From Burkholderiales bacterium (GTDB lineage Bacteria; Pseudomonadota; Gammaproteobacteria; Burkholderiales; Casimicrobiaceae), in NCBI GenBank assembly GCA_025354165.1, contig JANXNI010000009.1, positions 1 to 40,008 of the forward strand: 40,008 bases of DNA, in the 5' to 3' direction. Below are positions 10,712 through 19,010 of the stretch, one piece after another. The translations under genes and the position numbers were made by a program. Under the pieces are notes generated by a model that worked only from the letters and a program-made list of their open reading frames with translations, was not told where the DNA came from and made no database searches. Positions within the stretch are counted from its first letter, which is position 1. Each line of letters starts with the position of its first letter.

Positions 10712-11719
10712 TCACCCATGTTCTGCCGTCGCAACGTTCGTGTGCGCAGAGAATCGATTGCGATACGCCACCGGGCTGATCCCAAACTGGCGCTGAAAAA
10801 CGCGCCGCAAGTTTTGCTCTTCGCCGTATCCGACTGATGCTGCGATGCTCTTGAGCGGCAGTGCCGTCTCCTCTAGCGCGCGACACGCAGTTTCGAGCCT
10901 CATCGCTTCGACCGTCTTCGCTGGGGTGCGACCGAGATTACCGGTATAGGTGCGTGCAAAGGTACGCGGTGCCATGCCAGCCTGCTCAGCCAGCCGTTCG
11001 ACGGAAAGGTCGTCGCTTAAGTGCGCAGCGATCCACACATGCAAGTCGGCAAACCGACCGCTGTCATGCAATTGCGCTGCAAGAGGTACGCTGAATTGCG
11101 ATTGTCCACCAGAGCGCTTGATGAACATCACCAGCTGGCGCGCAGTTTCGATTGCGACTTGATGACCGAAATCTTCTTCGATCAACGCCAGCGTGAGGTC
11201 GATACCCGCAGTCACTCCGGCAGAAGTCCAGGTCGATCCATCCTGAATGAAAATCTTGTCCGAATCAATCTTTGTCTCGGGATGGCGTTCTTTAAGTCGG
11301 GTTACCCAATCCCAATGGGTCGCAACGCGCCGACCGTCTAGTTGACCAGCAGCAGCGAGCAAGAAGGCCCCCGTACAGACTGAACACAGCCGACGCACTT
11401 TAGATGCCCGCTTTGCAATCCAGGCGACAAGTTTTGGAGGCGCGTAGAACGCGGGGCCTTTGGACCCTCCCGGAGCAATGAGGGTGTCGATCTTCTTCGC
11501 ATCCAGTGCTGACAAAGGTACTGTCATGATCGCGAGACCCGACCCGGTGGTGACGAGGCCGCCATCAATCGACGCGACGACGGTTTCATACAGAGCTGGG
11601 CCGGTACCAGAAAAACTTCTGTTAGCGGTGACCAGCGCCTGTAGCGGCCCGCTCAAGTCCAGCAGATTCATTTCGTCATAGGCAAGCAACACGACGCGGC
11701 ACGTTTTTTTGGGAATCAT
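10712..11719 (-). CDS. GlxA-type transcriptional regulator (DJ-1/PfpI domain plus AraC HTH)
   Basis: The N-terminal part (about 8-190) is a DJ-1/PfpI-like domain with the elbow VCTGAFLLAAAG, here used as a sensor rather than an enzyme. The C-terminal part (about 235-330) has two AraC helix-turn-helix units, including LSVERLAEQAGMAPRTFART and LKSIAASVGYGEEQNLRRVF. Start MIPKKTCRVVL (11719) matches the family. A longer frame from 11782 overlaps the upstream remnant by four bases (ATGA) and may instead be the coupled start, adding 21 atypical residues. It probably responds to a small metabolite; targets are unknown. Confidence 0.85.
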   Translation of the reverse strand: MIPKKTCRVVLLAYDEMNLLDLSGPLQALVTANRSFSGTGPALYETVVASIDGGLVTTGSGLAIMTVPLSALDAKKIDTLIAPGGSKGPAFYAPPKLVAWIAKRASKVRRLCSVCTGAFLLAAAGQLDGRRVATHWDWVTRLKERHPETKIDSDKIFIQDGSTWTSAGVTAGIDLTLALIEEDFGHQVAIETARQLVMFIKRSGGQSQFSVPLAAQLHDSGRFADLHVWIAAHLSDDLSVERLAEQAGMAPRTFARTYTGNLGRTPAKTVEAMRLETACRALEETALPLKSIAASVGYGEEQNLRRVFQRQFGISPVAYRNRFSAHTNVATAEHG

Positions 11720-11778
11720 CACTTGGGTTCCGCCGAATGAGGCTTCGCGCAATCTACCGCATCGAGCGTCTCGTCTCA

Positions 11779-12084
11779 TCATTTCAGGAATCCTGGGTAC
11801 TCGAAGTCAAGCGCGACCCCATACGCAGTCGATCTGCCGTAGCGCTTGACGATGGCCGCGAGCACATTGTCGGGCACACGCATTGACGGCATATCTTCGA
11901 GTTTCGGCAAGATCACATCCAATGCGTTGTTTCCGCCAACCACACGGTCCGGTATCAGCGTTAGGCCGTGCCGCGTATGTATCGGATCGCTCGACGCGGA
12001 CAGCGAATAGGCATGACTACGACCCGTGCGCGAGTAGGCATCTGCTGTAAATGCCGGGACGATGTCGTCGACGCCTGACGCCAC
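11779..12084 (-). pseudogene. C-terminal remnant of a DJ-1/PfpI-family protein
   Basis: About 100 codons match the C-terminal part of longer DJ-1/PfpI-type proteins: VPAFTADAYSRTGRSHAYSL, then TRHGLTLIPD and the ending YGVALDFEYPGF. An in-frame stop lies six codons upstream of the GTG at 12084, so the N-terminal domain that should precede it is gone. The stop overlaps a possible GlxA start (ATGA). It is most likely a 5'-truncated leftover of a gene once paired with the GlxA regulator. I am fairly sure of truncation and less sure of the family. Confidence 0.5.
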
Positions 12085-12189
12085 CCGTAAACCAATGCTT
12101 TACGGCGAGTAAAAACAACCATTCGTGATGTTGTTCGTTATGTATGCTGTCAGATTCGCGCCGAACTGCGGAGGAACCCAAGAAAATGA

Positions 12190-13500
12190 CTACTTCTTCG
12201 AGCCTTCGATGATTGGGCTGGAGAGCGTCCCGAGGAACGCGATCAACGCCTCAACTTCCGGCGACGACAGCGCGATGGGCTTTCGCTCGGTGTGTCCGGC
12301 GGCACCGTGGGCAAGTTCGGTGTGTCCGACGGAAGCCGCTGGTGCTTTCACGTAATGCCCGACAACCTGTTCAAGGGACGCAAACTGTCCCGCATGCATG
12401 TAAGGCGCTCGGGACGTCACATTGCGCAAACCTGGTGTTTTAAAGGCTCCTTCTAGTTCCGCGCCTCCGCTGGCAATGAAACGAAGTTCATCACATTGGT
12501 TCGCGTTCGCGTCGCTAAACGGGCCAAGGCAGTTGAATTCATCATGCACTACCTTCGCGAGAGCAACGGCTCGACCACGGTCGGGACTCGCCGCATCTCG
12601 TTGCGGCACACCCGTATTGTGAAAATGCTGGTCTGTAAAGAGCGGGCCGTTGTGGCATGTCGCGCATTGCCCTTTGCCGATGAAAATTCGCAGTCCGTCA
12701 ATTTCGGTTGATGTAAGCGCAGAACTCCCCGCTGGAACGCCTTTAACAACAGCCTCGGCGTAGCGATCAAAGCGCGATTGACCGTAACTAAGCGTGCGCT
12801 CGTAAGCGGCTATCAACTTGCCGATGTTGGCAAAGATGCGGCTGACGTCGTTCTGAATGGTTTTGGCGAGGCCATCCCATGCCGTTTTCTCGGCAGGCAA
12901 ACCCTGCGGCCCCGCATCGGGCGGCACGCCGGTGAGATCTGGCATCGGTTGGAAAATCGCTTCATACTCTGCCCGGTAATGTGCCTCGATTAAATGCGCA
13001 TAGTTAGAACGATTTCCGCCATGCTCAACAGCGTCCTCAAGAGGACCCAGTGCTTGCGCCCATACGCTATCTTTGCGTCCATCCCAGAAAAGCCACGGGC
13101 CGTATCCGGCGGCGACGACTGGCATGGATCGACGCGAGCCCACGCCCACGCCGATACCAACGGGCCGTCCATCCTGGAATGACTTCAACGGATCATGGCA
13201 ACTTGCACATGAAACCTTGCCGTTACGGCTGAATCGCTCGTCATTGAAGAGTCGCTTGCCTAAATCTCGTGCAGCAGGTGAACCATCAACCGCATTGGAA
13301 ACTTCCTTTGGCAGCGGTGGTAGCTGGCTTAACCGCATCGAAGCAATCGTAGCGCGCTCATCATTGGCCCAACGATCATTCACGGGTGTTACCCCCACTG
13401 ATCTATCGGCAGCGACGGCGCTTTCGGAGGAAGCTGCACAAACCGCGAGCAGGCAGACAACGCCGGCCGTGTACACAAGCGTCTCAAGGTTGATTTTCAT
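12190..13500 (-). CDS. Di-haem cytochrome c peroxidase (CcpA/MauG family)
   Basis: This 436-residue periplasmic protein has a signal peptide (about 1-31, ending AVAA) and two c-type haem sites: CASCH at 98-102 and CATCH at 279-283. The family reduces hydrogen peroxide to water with electrons from cytochrome c, or oxidises protein residues (MauG type). FWDGR near 138 and KTPGLRNVTSRAPYMHAGQF in the C-terminal part are typical. The small lipoprotein gene ends 10 bases upstream, so the two are probably cotranscribed. Which of the two activities it has cannot be read from sequence. Confidence 0.88.
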   Translation of the reverse strand: MKINLETLVYTAGVVCLLAVCAASSESAVAADRSVGVTPVNDRWANDERATIASMRLSQLPPLPKEVSNAVDGSPAARDLGKRLFNDERFSRNGKVSCASCHDPLKSFQDGRPVGIGVGVGSRRSMPVVAAGYGPWLFWDGRKDSVWAQALGPLEDAVEHGGNRSNYAHLIEAHYRAEYEAIFQPMPDLTGVPPDAGPQGLPAEKTAWDGLAKTIQNDVSRIFANIGKLIAAYERTLSYGQSRFDRYAEAVVKGVPAGSSALTSTEIDGLRIFIGKGQCATCHNGPLFTDQHFHNTGVPQRDAASPDRGRAVALAKVVHDEFNCLGPFSDANANQCDELRFIASGGAELEGAFKTPGLRNVTSRAPYMHAGQFASLEQVVGHYVKAPAASVGHTELAHGAAGHTERKPIALSSPEVEALIAFLGTLSSPIIEGSKK

Positions 13501-13510
13501 GGCTGCCGAC

Positions 13511-13948
13511 TTATCTAACGGCGACCGTGTTATTGACGACGGTATTGAACGTCACCTTGTCGATGCCTTCCGGGGTCTGGATAGTCAGTCGAATTTCCCA
13601 CCAACCCGTCATGCTGAATTTCATGCCTTCGAGCAGGTAGACACCCTCCGCCACCTCTCGTGTCACCTGCGGATGTGTAGGTAAGCCGTGGCCGTGCTGA
13701 GGCATACCGCCATCCACTTCGATGTGCGCGTGGGTGATGGGCTGACCGTTTGGTGACGCTAATCTGACGCGCCATGAGTGCATCTGGTTGATCGCGGGTG
13801 TCGTTGCTGGGGGCTGCAATTCAACGACAAATTTTTTGTCCACGGATGATTGTGTGAGCGAAAGGTCGAGTGCGGGTGGCACAGTCGAACATGCCGACAG
13901 AGAGGCGGCTAAAAAGAGTACGAGGCTGTATGCGATAGCGCGGATCAT
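13511..13948 (-). CDS. FixH/YtkA-like lipoprotein
   Basis: This is a 145-residue predicted lipoprotein. The signal MIRAIAYSLVLFLAASLSAC ends in a lipobox (LSAC, Cys 20). The mature part resembles FixH/YtkA-type immunoglobulin-like domains: HSWRVRLASPNGQPITHAHI, a His/Met-rich stretch MPQHGHGLPTHPQV that could bind copper, and GMKFSMTGWWEIRLTI. It precedes the peroxidase gene by 10 bases on the same strand. A role in metal handling or redox maturation at the membrane is inferred. Confidence 0.75.
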   Translation of the reverse strand: MIRAIAYSLVLFLAASLSACSTVPPALDLSLTQSSVDKKFVVELQPPATTPAINQMHSWRVRLASPNGQPITHAHIEVDGGMPQHGHGLPTHPQVTREVAEGVYLLEGMKFSMTGWWEIRLTIQTPEGIDKVTFNTVVNNTVAVR

Positions 13949-14009
13949 TGTGAAGCTCCGGATGGGTAGATGGGGCGATGGGATGGATTCTTGGGCGGCG
14001 ACTGACTTC

Positions 14010-14375
14010 TCATCGCTCGCCCGCCGAAAGTAAATGGCGTAAGTCCTCAGGTATCGGCATCTCCTGAAACGCGCTCATACGAGCCCGCCCGCTGTTGCCG
14101 CTGGGCACCCAAAGTTTCGAGAACAAGAGCGACGCCAGCATTCGCGGAATTTGCCCCAGAACTTCGCGGCAATCGGCGCGGCGCAAAGCAGCAACGAGCA
14201 TTAACCAATGCGTATGGAGATGTCTTCCAGTCATCCGTTGCGACACGATGTGCGCTCGTTCGAGATGGGCAAAGCAAACGTCGTAGTCGCCGTCCGCCAA
14301 AGCTACGCGTGCTTGCGAAATCTCATCGCAACAAATGCGTATCGCGACAGGTTCGGGAAATATTTTCTTGTGCAT
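14010..14375 (-). CDS. DUF3703 family protein
   Basis: The 121-residue protein matches the DUF3703 pattern: ARVALADGDYDVCFAHLERAHIVSQ, then HTHWLMLVAALRRADCREVLGQI and the ending FQEMPIPEDL. It is helical, without signal peptide or membrane helix. DUF3703 genes often lie near metal or redox genes, and here the lipoprotein and peroxidase genes follow on the same strand after about 60 bases. The function is unknown. Confidence 0.75.
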   Translation of the reverse strand: MHKKIFPEPVAIRICCDEISQARVALADGDYDVCFAHLERAHIVSQRMTGRHLHTHWLMLVAALRRADCREVLGQIPRMLASLLFSKLWVPSGNSGRARMSAFQEMPIPEDLRHLLSAGER

Positions 14376-15017
14376 TGCGATGAGCCGTTCCGCGGGTAAG
14401 TTCAGATAAATAAATTATCGAAGCCCGTTCTATGGCACAAGCGACACAAAACATTCAATTACTGCCAATTTCTCACCGTGATTGGAGGCGATGAGCAGTC
14501 AGTTGATACGTCGAAGTCAAATTTCGTAGCGCCGGTCGCGACGTCGCCGAATGTCACTGTTACTCGCTATTTGATGGATTGATGGCGCTAGTCGGGTGCA
14601 GCGACTCACTTTGGTTGTATCGGCAGTGTGAAACCGAGAAAATTAAGATTGATCAGCGGCGGCAAATCATGGTGCCAGCTTTTTTCAAGGTGCCGTTCGG
14701 TTTTCACAGGTTGTATTCGCCGGCGCTGCTGAATGCGGCTGCGCGGCGTCTTATGTGAACGCGTACATGTACGAATCCGCAAATTCGCAAACTTCACGAC
14801 CGAATCACTAACAGCTTAGAAACGCAATTACGCCTGCACGCGGGATACAGGCCAGTTTATTCGTTTATTGACTATTGAACAAATAGCCGTTTATCCCATA
14901 TTAAATGGTCGTTTCAGCACAAAGCTGATTGAAACTTCTCAACCGCCAATTCAGCCGGTCTGCTGCCGCGCTGATCCCGAATTCGGTGGCTATCGCGGCT
15001 AGTCGTACGTCTCGAGC
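14376..15017. other. Gap holding one MITE-like element and no supported gene
   Basis: No frame in this 640-base stretch has a credible start and composition. Apart from the repeat at 14811-14928 I see no conserved signal. Confidence 0.5.
14811..14928 (-). repeat. MITE-like 120-bp element, copy 3
   Basis: It begins ACAGCTTAG and ends ACAAAGCTG, with the block CCCATATTAAATGG near the right end. This is the reverse orientation of 6951-7071, whose complement has CCCATATTAAATGGG at the same place. Length is about 118 bp. Confidence 0.6.
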
Positions 15018-15165
15018 CTACAGTGACGCGCTCGATAGTCGTGCCGACGCCAGCAGATCAACGTCTACAAAACCAACGCCGCGCGCCATGAGCGCGTGCT
15101 GCTCGATCATTGAAAGCGCCTCGTCGTGTGTGGCGACAGTCGCGGGCGGAAGTAGTTGCAATTGC
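15018..15165 (-). pseudogene. VapC-type PIN toxin remnant
   Basis: The translation LLPPATVATHDEALSMIEQH followed by GVGFVDVDLLASARL is the C-terminal half of a PIN-domain ribonuclease (VapC toxin), including the conserved G-x-G-F/Y-V-D-x-x-L-L-A-S helix. The N-terminal half with the first catalytic acid is missing, and the protein ends early (SSASL). It is a decayed fragment, not a working toxin. Confidence 0.5.
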
Positions 15166-15274
15166 TTCGCTCGATAGTGAGGCGAGCAAGCTGGGCGTGA
15201 CAAAGCAATCCGTGATGGAGGTCTGGCTTGCGGAGCCCCTTGAAAAGCGCCTTGAAGCGATTCAACCCACTTGA
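15128..15274 (+). pseudogene. VapB/CopG-like antitoxin C-terminal remnant
   Basis: The plus-strand codons read LDSEASKLGVTKQSVMEVWL then AEPLEKRLEAIQPT. This closely follows the ribbon-helix-helix antitoxin pattern in which LDxEAxRLGVTRQSxIKVWLAERLE closes the DNA-binding fold. The N-terminal part is absent. The fragment abuts the PIN remnant head to head near 15165, so a toxin-antitoxin locus seems to have been broken and partly inverted. Its last 13 bases overlap the end of the convergent DUF3237 gene. Confidence 0.45.
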
Positions 15275-15738
15275 TAAAACGCGATTTCGACGCGCTCCGG
15301 GAAGCGTGCGCCGGTGCCGATGAACACGCTCTCAGTCAGCCAAGCTAGCGCTGGATCGGACACTTCGAATGTCGGTACGCAGCGGAAATAAATCTCCGCG
15401 GGATCGACGGGCTCGCCCTTTACCAACTTTGCAATCGCTTCGGCGGAGCCGCGTCGAAGTGCGTGGTTTTGCACGAACACTTTTGCGCCGTTGTCGAGTT
15501 CGAGCATGTATCGCGCGTCGAGAACTGCGGTGGTTGCGGAAACGATCAATTGAAAGTCTGCCCCACCGGGCAACACGCGACCATTCAGCTTTCCGCGCAC
15601 AGTGCCGCCCGTGATCGCGATAATGCGGCGACGACCGGAGGTGCCGACGCCGATGACTTCGCCCGCCTCAATCGGCGCCGCGACGGACACCGATAATTCC
15701 GCGACCAACTCAAGCGTTGGCACAGTCAGTAGCGCCAC
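15262..15738 (-). CDS. DUF3237 (UPF0311) family protein
   Basis: This 158-residue protein has the family pattern: an N-terminal strand LELVAELSVSV, GGTVRGKLNGRVLPGGADFQ, LELDNGAKVFVQNHALRRG and the ending IGTGARFPERVEIAFYQV. The fold is a beta-barrel of unknown activity. The start codon is 2 bases after the stop of the Bug receptor gene on the same strand, so the two are cotranscribed. Pairing of DUF3237 with Bug receptors suggests a shared role in the uptake or breakdown of an aromatic or carboxylic acid; that is inference. Confidence 0.85.
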   Translation of the reverse strand: MALLTVPTLELVAELSVSVAAPIEAGEVIGVGTSGRRRIIAITGGTVRGKLNGRVLPGGADFQLIVSATTAVLDARYMLELDNGAKVFVQNHALRRGSAEAIAKLVKGEPVDPAEIYFRCVPTFEVSDPALAWLTESVFIGTGARFPERVEIAFYQVG

Positions 15739-15740
15739 GC

Positions 15741-16721
15741 TTAGTCCGCCTTGAAGCCAGTCGCAGCAACGGCTTTACCCCAGCGCGCGGTATCGTCCTT
15801 GATCACTTTGGCGAACTCATCACGCGATGATCCGGTCACTTTGAAGCCCATGTCCTGAAGCTTGACGCGTGTCTCGGGATTGCCGACGACTTTGAGCACG
15901 GCGGCGTTCAGTTTGTCGAGAATGTCAGCGGGGGTTTTCGCGGGCGCAACCACGCCGAACCAAGACGAAAACTCAAGATTGCCAAATCCGGCTTCCTTGA
16001 GCGTTGGCACATCGGGGAACGACGGCGACCGCGAACCGCTGCTCACCGCGAGCGCGCGCATCTTGCCCGCCTTCACATTTGGCAGCGCGAGCGCAACGGA
16101 CGCAAACACCGCAGGTACATCACCGCTCAGCAGTGCTCCGACGGCATCGCCTGTGCTTTTGTAGTGAACAGGCTCGGCGACCACGCCCGCTGCATCGCCA
16201 AACATGTACGCGCCAAAATGCCCCGGCGTTCCCGCACCAAAGGTCGCCATGAAAAATTTGGGCTGCGCTTTGGCCCAAGTGGCAAATTCACGCGCGGTCT
16301 TGCTCGGGTTTTTCTCGGGATTGGTCAGCAATACAAAGTCCGCCGTCACGACCAGACTGATCGGCAGAAAATCGCGCTGCACGTCGTACGGCAGCTTGCT
16401 GTAACTGCTGGTCGCAATAGCGAGTTGGCCGACTTCGCCCAGCATCAGCGTGTAGCCGTCTGGTGCAGCGCGCGCAGCCTCTTGCGCGGCGATCAATCCG
16501 CCAGCGCCCGGCTTGTTGTCGACAACGACGTTGAACTGTGCGGTTTCCTGAAGCTTTTGGCCAAGCACTCGGGCGACAAGATCGGGCGCAGTGCCAGCGG
16601 GAAAACCGACGATCAGGCGAATGGGTTTGTTTGGGTATGCCTGCGCGAACGCGGCGGCACTGAGGCCCAATGTAAGCGCGAGTGCAGTCAGGCGAGTGGC
16701 AAGCGAAGTCAGTGTTGGCAT
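15741..16721 (-). CDS. Bug/TctC-type tripartite tricarboxylate receptor
   Basis: This 326-residue periplasmic binding protein has a signal peptide (about 1-27, ending AFAQA). It carries the family hallmarks YPNKPIRLIVGFPAG, then DNKPGAGGLIAAQEAARAAP and DGYTLMLG. SRSPSFPDVPTLKEAG and WFGVVAPAKTP are typical of the C-terminal lobe. Such receptors capture carboxylates for TctAB permeases, but no tctA or tctB gene is nearby. Betaproteobacteria often carry many such orphans. It heads an operon with DUF3237; AGGAG lies about 6 bases before the ATG. Confidence 0.92.
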   Translation of the reverse strand: MPTLTSLATRLTALALTLGLSAAAFAQAYPNKPIRLIVGFPAGTAPDLVARVLGQKLQETAQFNVVVDNKPGAGGLIAAQEAARAAPDGYTLMLGEVGQLAIATSSYSKLPYDVQRDFLPISLVVTADFVLLTNPEKNPSKTAREFATWAKAQPKFFMATFGAGTPGHFGAYMFGDAAGVVAEPVHYKSTGDAVGALLSGDVPAVFASVALALPNVKAGKMRALAVSSGSRSPSFPDVPTLKEAGFGNLEFSSWFGVVAPAKTPADILDKLNAAVLKVVGNPETRVKLQDMGFKVTGSSRDEFAKVIKDDTARWGKAVAATGFKAD

Positions 16722-16982
16722 GATGAGTTCCTCCTTATCAATTTGCCGAAGTGTACGACGATTTAGTTATTCGCGTGAACTACTTTCGGGTTTCTCATCG
16801 CGACCAGCGCCTGACCTTAACGGACGACCAAAGACGGCAACCCACCGCTGCCGATAGAACGAAATCGGTGCACGCGCAGTCGCATTTGTCGTTCACGAAA
16901 CCACGTCTTGACTCGTTACGCACAACGTTTACTATGGCAGCGAGTCTTTGCCGTCGGCAATCTCACAACACGGTGAATTTCC

Positions 16983-17849
16983 ATGAAACTGCGCGCGTTT
17001 TTTGCAGGTATTCGTGATCGGTTGATGAAGCCGCTCGGGTTGCTTTTTCAACGCCCCGACAGCGCGAGCGTCAAAGCGGCAACGGCCGGAGCGCTGGGCG
17101 CACTGGTGATGCTGACCATCGCTGCGGGCCTGTACGTGTGGCTCGGGCCGAAGCCGCTCAAACTGACTCAGGAAAACATTAATGCCGCCGTCGAGCACAG
17201 CCTGCAGGAAGTCGTACTGCCCTCGCCCGCCGCCAAGGCGTACGAAACGATTCTGCCGTCGGTCGTGCGCGTGAACGGCTATGCCATCGATCCCAAAACG
17301 AAAGAGGAAACGCCCTACGGCGTGGGCACTGGCGTCGTCATCGTTGACAACGGCACCATCCTGACCAATCTGCACGTAGTCTCTGGCGCGGAAATAATCA
17401 AGGTCACGTTCATGGATGGCTCGGAGAGCGTCGCGCACGTTGAGGGCATGCGGCCCGAGCATGATCTCGCGGTGATTCGTGCACACGTCATTCCCGATGA
17501 CATGATGGCCGCGACGATGGCCAGCACGGAGCGACTTGCGCCGGGCGATCATGTGTTCGCAGTGGGATTTCCGTTTGGTATCGGCCCGTCGATTTCGGCG
17601 GGTGTCGTGTCCGGTCTGAAGCGCGATTTCATGTCGCCGCAAGGCAAGCGACTGCTGACCAATCTGATTCAGTTTGATGCCGCTGCGAATCCCGGAAACT
17701 CTGGTGGACCGCTGGTAACCGCAGAGGGCGAGGTGGTGGGTATCGTCACTGCTATTTTGAATCCGAATGAGCAGCGCACGTTTATCGGGATTGGTTTCGC
17801 GGTGCCGATTGAGAATGCCGCGTCCGCCGTTGGTATGCCACCGTTTTAG
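16983..17849 (+). CDS. Membrane-anchored HtrA/DegP-like serine protease without PDZ domain
   Basis: This 288-residue S1C-type protease has one membrane helix at about 35-58 (GALVMLTIAAGLYVWL). The chymotrypsin-like domain follows with the triad visible: His in ILTNLHVVSG, Asp in EHDLAVIR and Ser in NPGNSGGPLV. The chain ends directly after FAVPIENA, so the usual C-terminal PDZ domains are absent. It should act in the periplasm on damaged or regulatory proteins. The stop is 7 bases before the MoxR gene, so it probably belongs to that operon. Confidence 0.88.
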   Translation: MKLRAFFAGIRDRLMKPLGLLFQRPDSASVKAATAGALGALVMLTIAAGLYVWLGPKPLKLTQENINAAVEHSLQEVVLPSPAAKAYETILPSVVRVNGYAIDPKTKEETPYGVGTGVVIVDNGTILTNLHVVSGAEIIKVTFMDGSESVAHVEGMRPEHDLAVIRAHVIPDDMMAATMASTERLAPGDHVFAVGFPFGIGPSISAGVVSGLKRDFMSPQGKRLLTNLIQFDAAANPGNSGGPLVTAEGEVVGIVTAILNPNEQRTFIGIGFAVPIENAASAVGMPPF

Positions 17850-17856
17850 GAGTCCT

Positions 17857-18879
17857 ATGAGTACCGTAGATATTCAATCGTCGCACGCGGAGAGCGCGGC
17901 TCTCATGGAGCGCATCCTCTACGAGGTGAAGCGAGTCGTCGTGGGGCAGGATCGCTTTCTCGAACGCGTGATGGTGGCGCTGTTGGCACAGGGACATCTG
18001 CTCGTCGAGGGCGTGCCGGGGCTCGCTAAAACGCTCACGGTTAAGACGCTAGCGAACGCCGTTCAAGGCAGTTTCAAGCGCATTCAGTTCACGCCTGATC
18101 TGGTTCCGGCCGACCTGATCGGCACGCGCATTTACAACCAGAAATCAGGCGAGTTCAGCACGGTCATGGGGCCGGTGTTTGCCAACCTGTTGCTGGCCGA
18201 CGAGATCAATCGCGCGCCGGCCAAAGTGCAAAGCGCGCTGCTTGAAGTTATGCAGGAGCGCCAGGTCACTATCGCCGGTGAAACCCACAAAGTGCCGAAC
18301 CCTTTTGTCGTGATGGCAACGCAAAATCCAATTGAAACTGAGGGCACTTATCCGCTGCCTGAAGCGCAGGTGGATCGCTTCATGATGAAGGTGCTGGTGG
18401 ACTATCCGTCTGATGAAGAAGAGTTTGTCATCGTGCAGCGCGTGACCGGTGAGCGGCTTGATTTGATGCCGGTGGCGACCATCGAGCAGTTGCAGGTGTT
18501 GCAGCGTGCTTGCCGCGATGTTTATGTTGATCCAGCGCTGATTCAGTACGCCGTCAAAGTCGTTTCGGCAACGCGCGATCCGGGCAAAGCCGGGCTGTCT
18601 GATATCAAGAAATTCATCACCTACGGCGCGAGCCCACGCGGCACCATCAACATGGTCGAAGGCGCGCGCGCGTTGGCGCTGATGCGGGGGCGCCGCTATG
18701 TTTTGACCGAGGATATAACCGACCTGATTCATGACGTGCTGCGGCATCGCTTGTCTCTGACGTATGAGGCGCTCGCGGACGGCGTGACGGCCGACGCGAT
18801 TCTCAGCAAGATTATTGGGAAGGTTGCCGCGCCGCTGAGGCCGTTGCAATCGGCTAACGAAGAGCAGAGAGCTGCGTAG
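17857..18879 (+). CDS. MoxR-family AAA+ ATPase
   Basis: This 340-residue cytoplasmic chaperone-like ATPase starts at ATG 17857 with AGGAG 5 bases upstream. Walker A is VEGVPGLAKT (about 49-58), Walker B is LLLADEINRAP (about 110-120), and VMATQNPIETEGTYPLPEAQ gives sensor 1 and the following loop. MoxR proteins act with DUF58 and VWA proteins to mature or remodel complexes, often at the envelope; both partners follow here. An upstream extension of the same frame overlaps the protease gene and was not used. Confidence 0.95.
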   Translation: MSTVDIQSSHAESAALMERILYEVKRVVVGQDRFLERVMVALLAQGHLLVEGVPGLAKTLTVKTLANAVQGSFKRIQFTPDLVPADLIGTRIYNQKSGEFSTVMGPVFANLLLADEINRAPAKVQSALLEVMQERQVTIAGETHKVPNPFVVMATQNPIETEGTYPLPEAQVDRFMMKVLVDYPSDEEEFVIVQRVTGERLDLMPVATIEQLQVLQRACRDVYVDPALIQYAVKVVSATRDPGKAGLSDIKKFITYGASPRGTINMVEGARALALMRGRRYVLTEDITDLIHDVLRHRLSLTYEALADGVTADAILSKIIGKVAAPLRPLQSANEEQRAA

Positions 18880-18918
18880 TTCGCCATGCAATTTCCTGGG
18901 TTCAGCGACAATTTTTTC

Positions 18919-18980
18919 TGTGGGAGCGGTTCTACCGCGATGACTCCCACAGGCAACACTCGCGGTAGAGCCGCTCACAC
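18919..18980. repeat. GTGGGAGCGG-type inverted repeat (REP-like) inside an operon
   Basis: TGTGGGAGCGGTTCTACCGC is mirrored by GCGGTAGAGCCGCTCACAC. It lies in the only long gap of the MoxR-DUF58-VWA gene set, so it may affect processing or stability of the shared mRNA. Confidence 0.75.
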
Positions 18981-19010
18981 CGCGCAGAGCGAAAAGGGTT
19001 AGCTCGAAAC

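Noticed and set aside
14606-14797. 63-codon minus frame in the DUF3703/TA gap
   Set aside because: It is too short and has neither a motif nor a ribosome binding site.
16932-17642. 236-codon open frame opposite the HtrA-like protease
   Set aside because: The catalytic triad is on the plus strand; this frame is rich in His and Arg without motifs.
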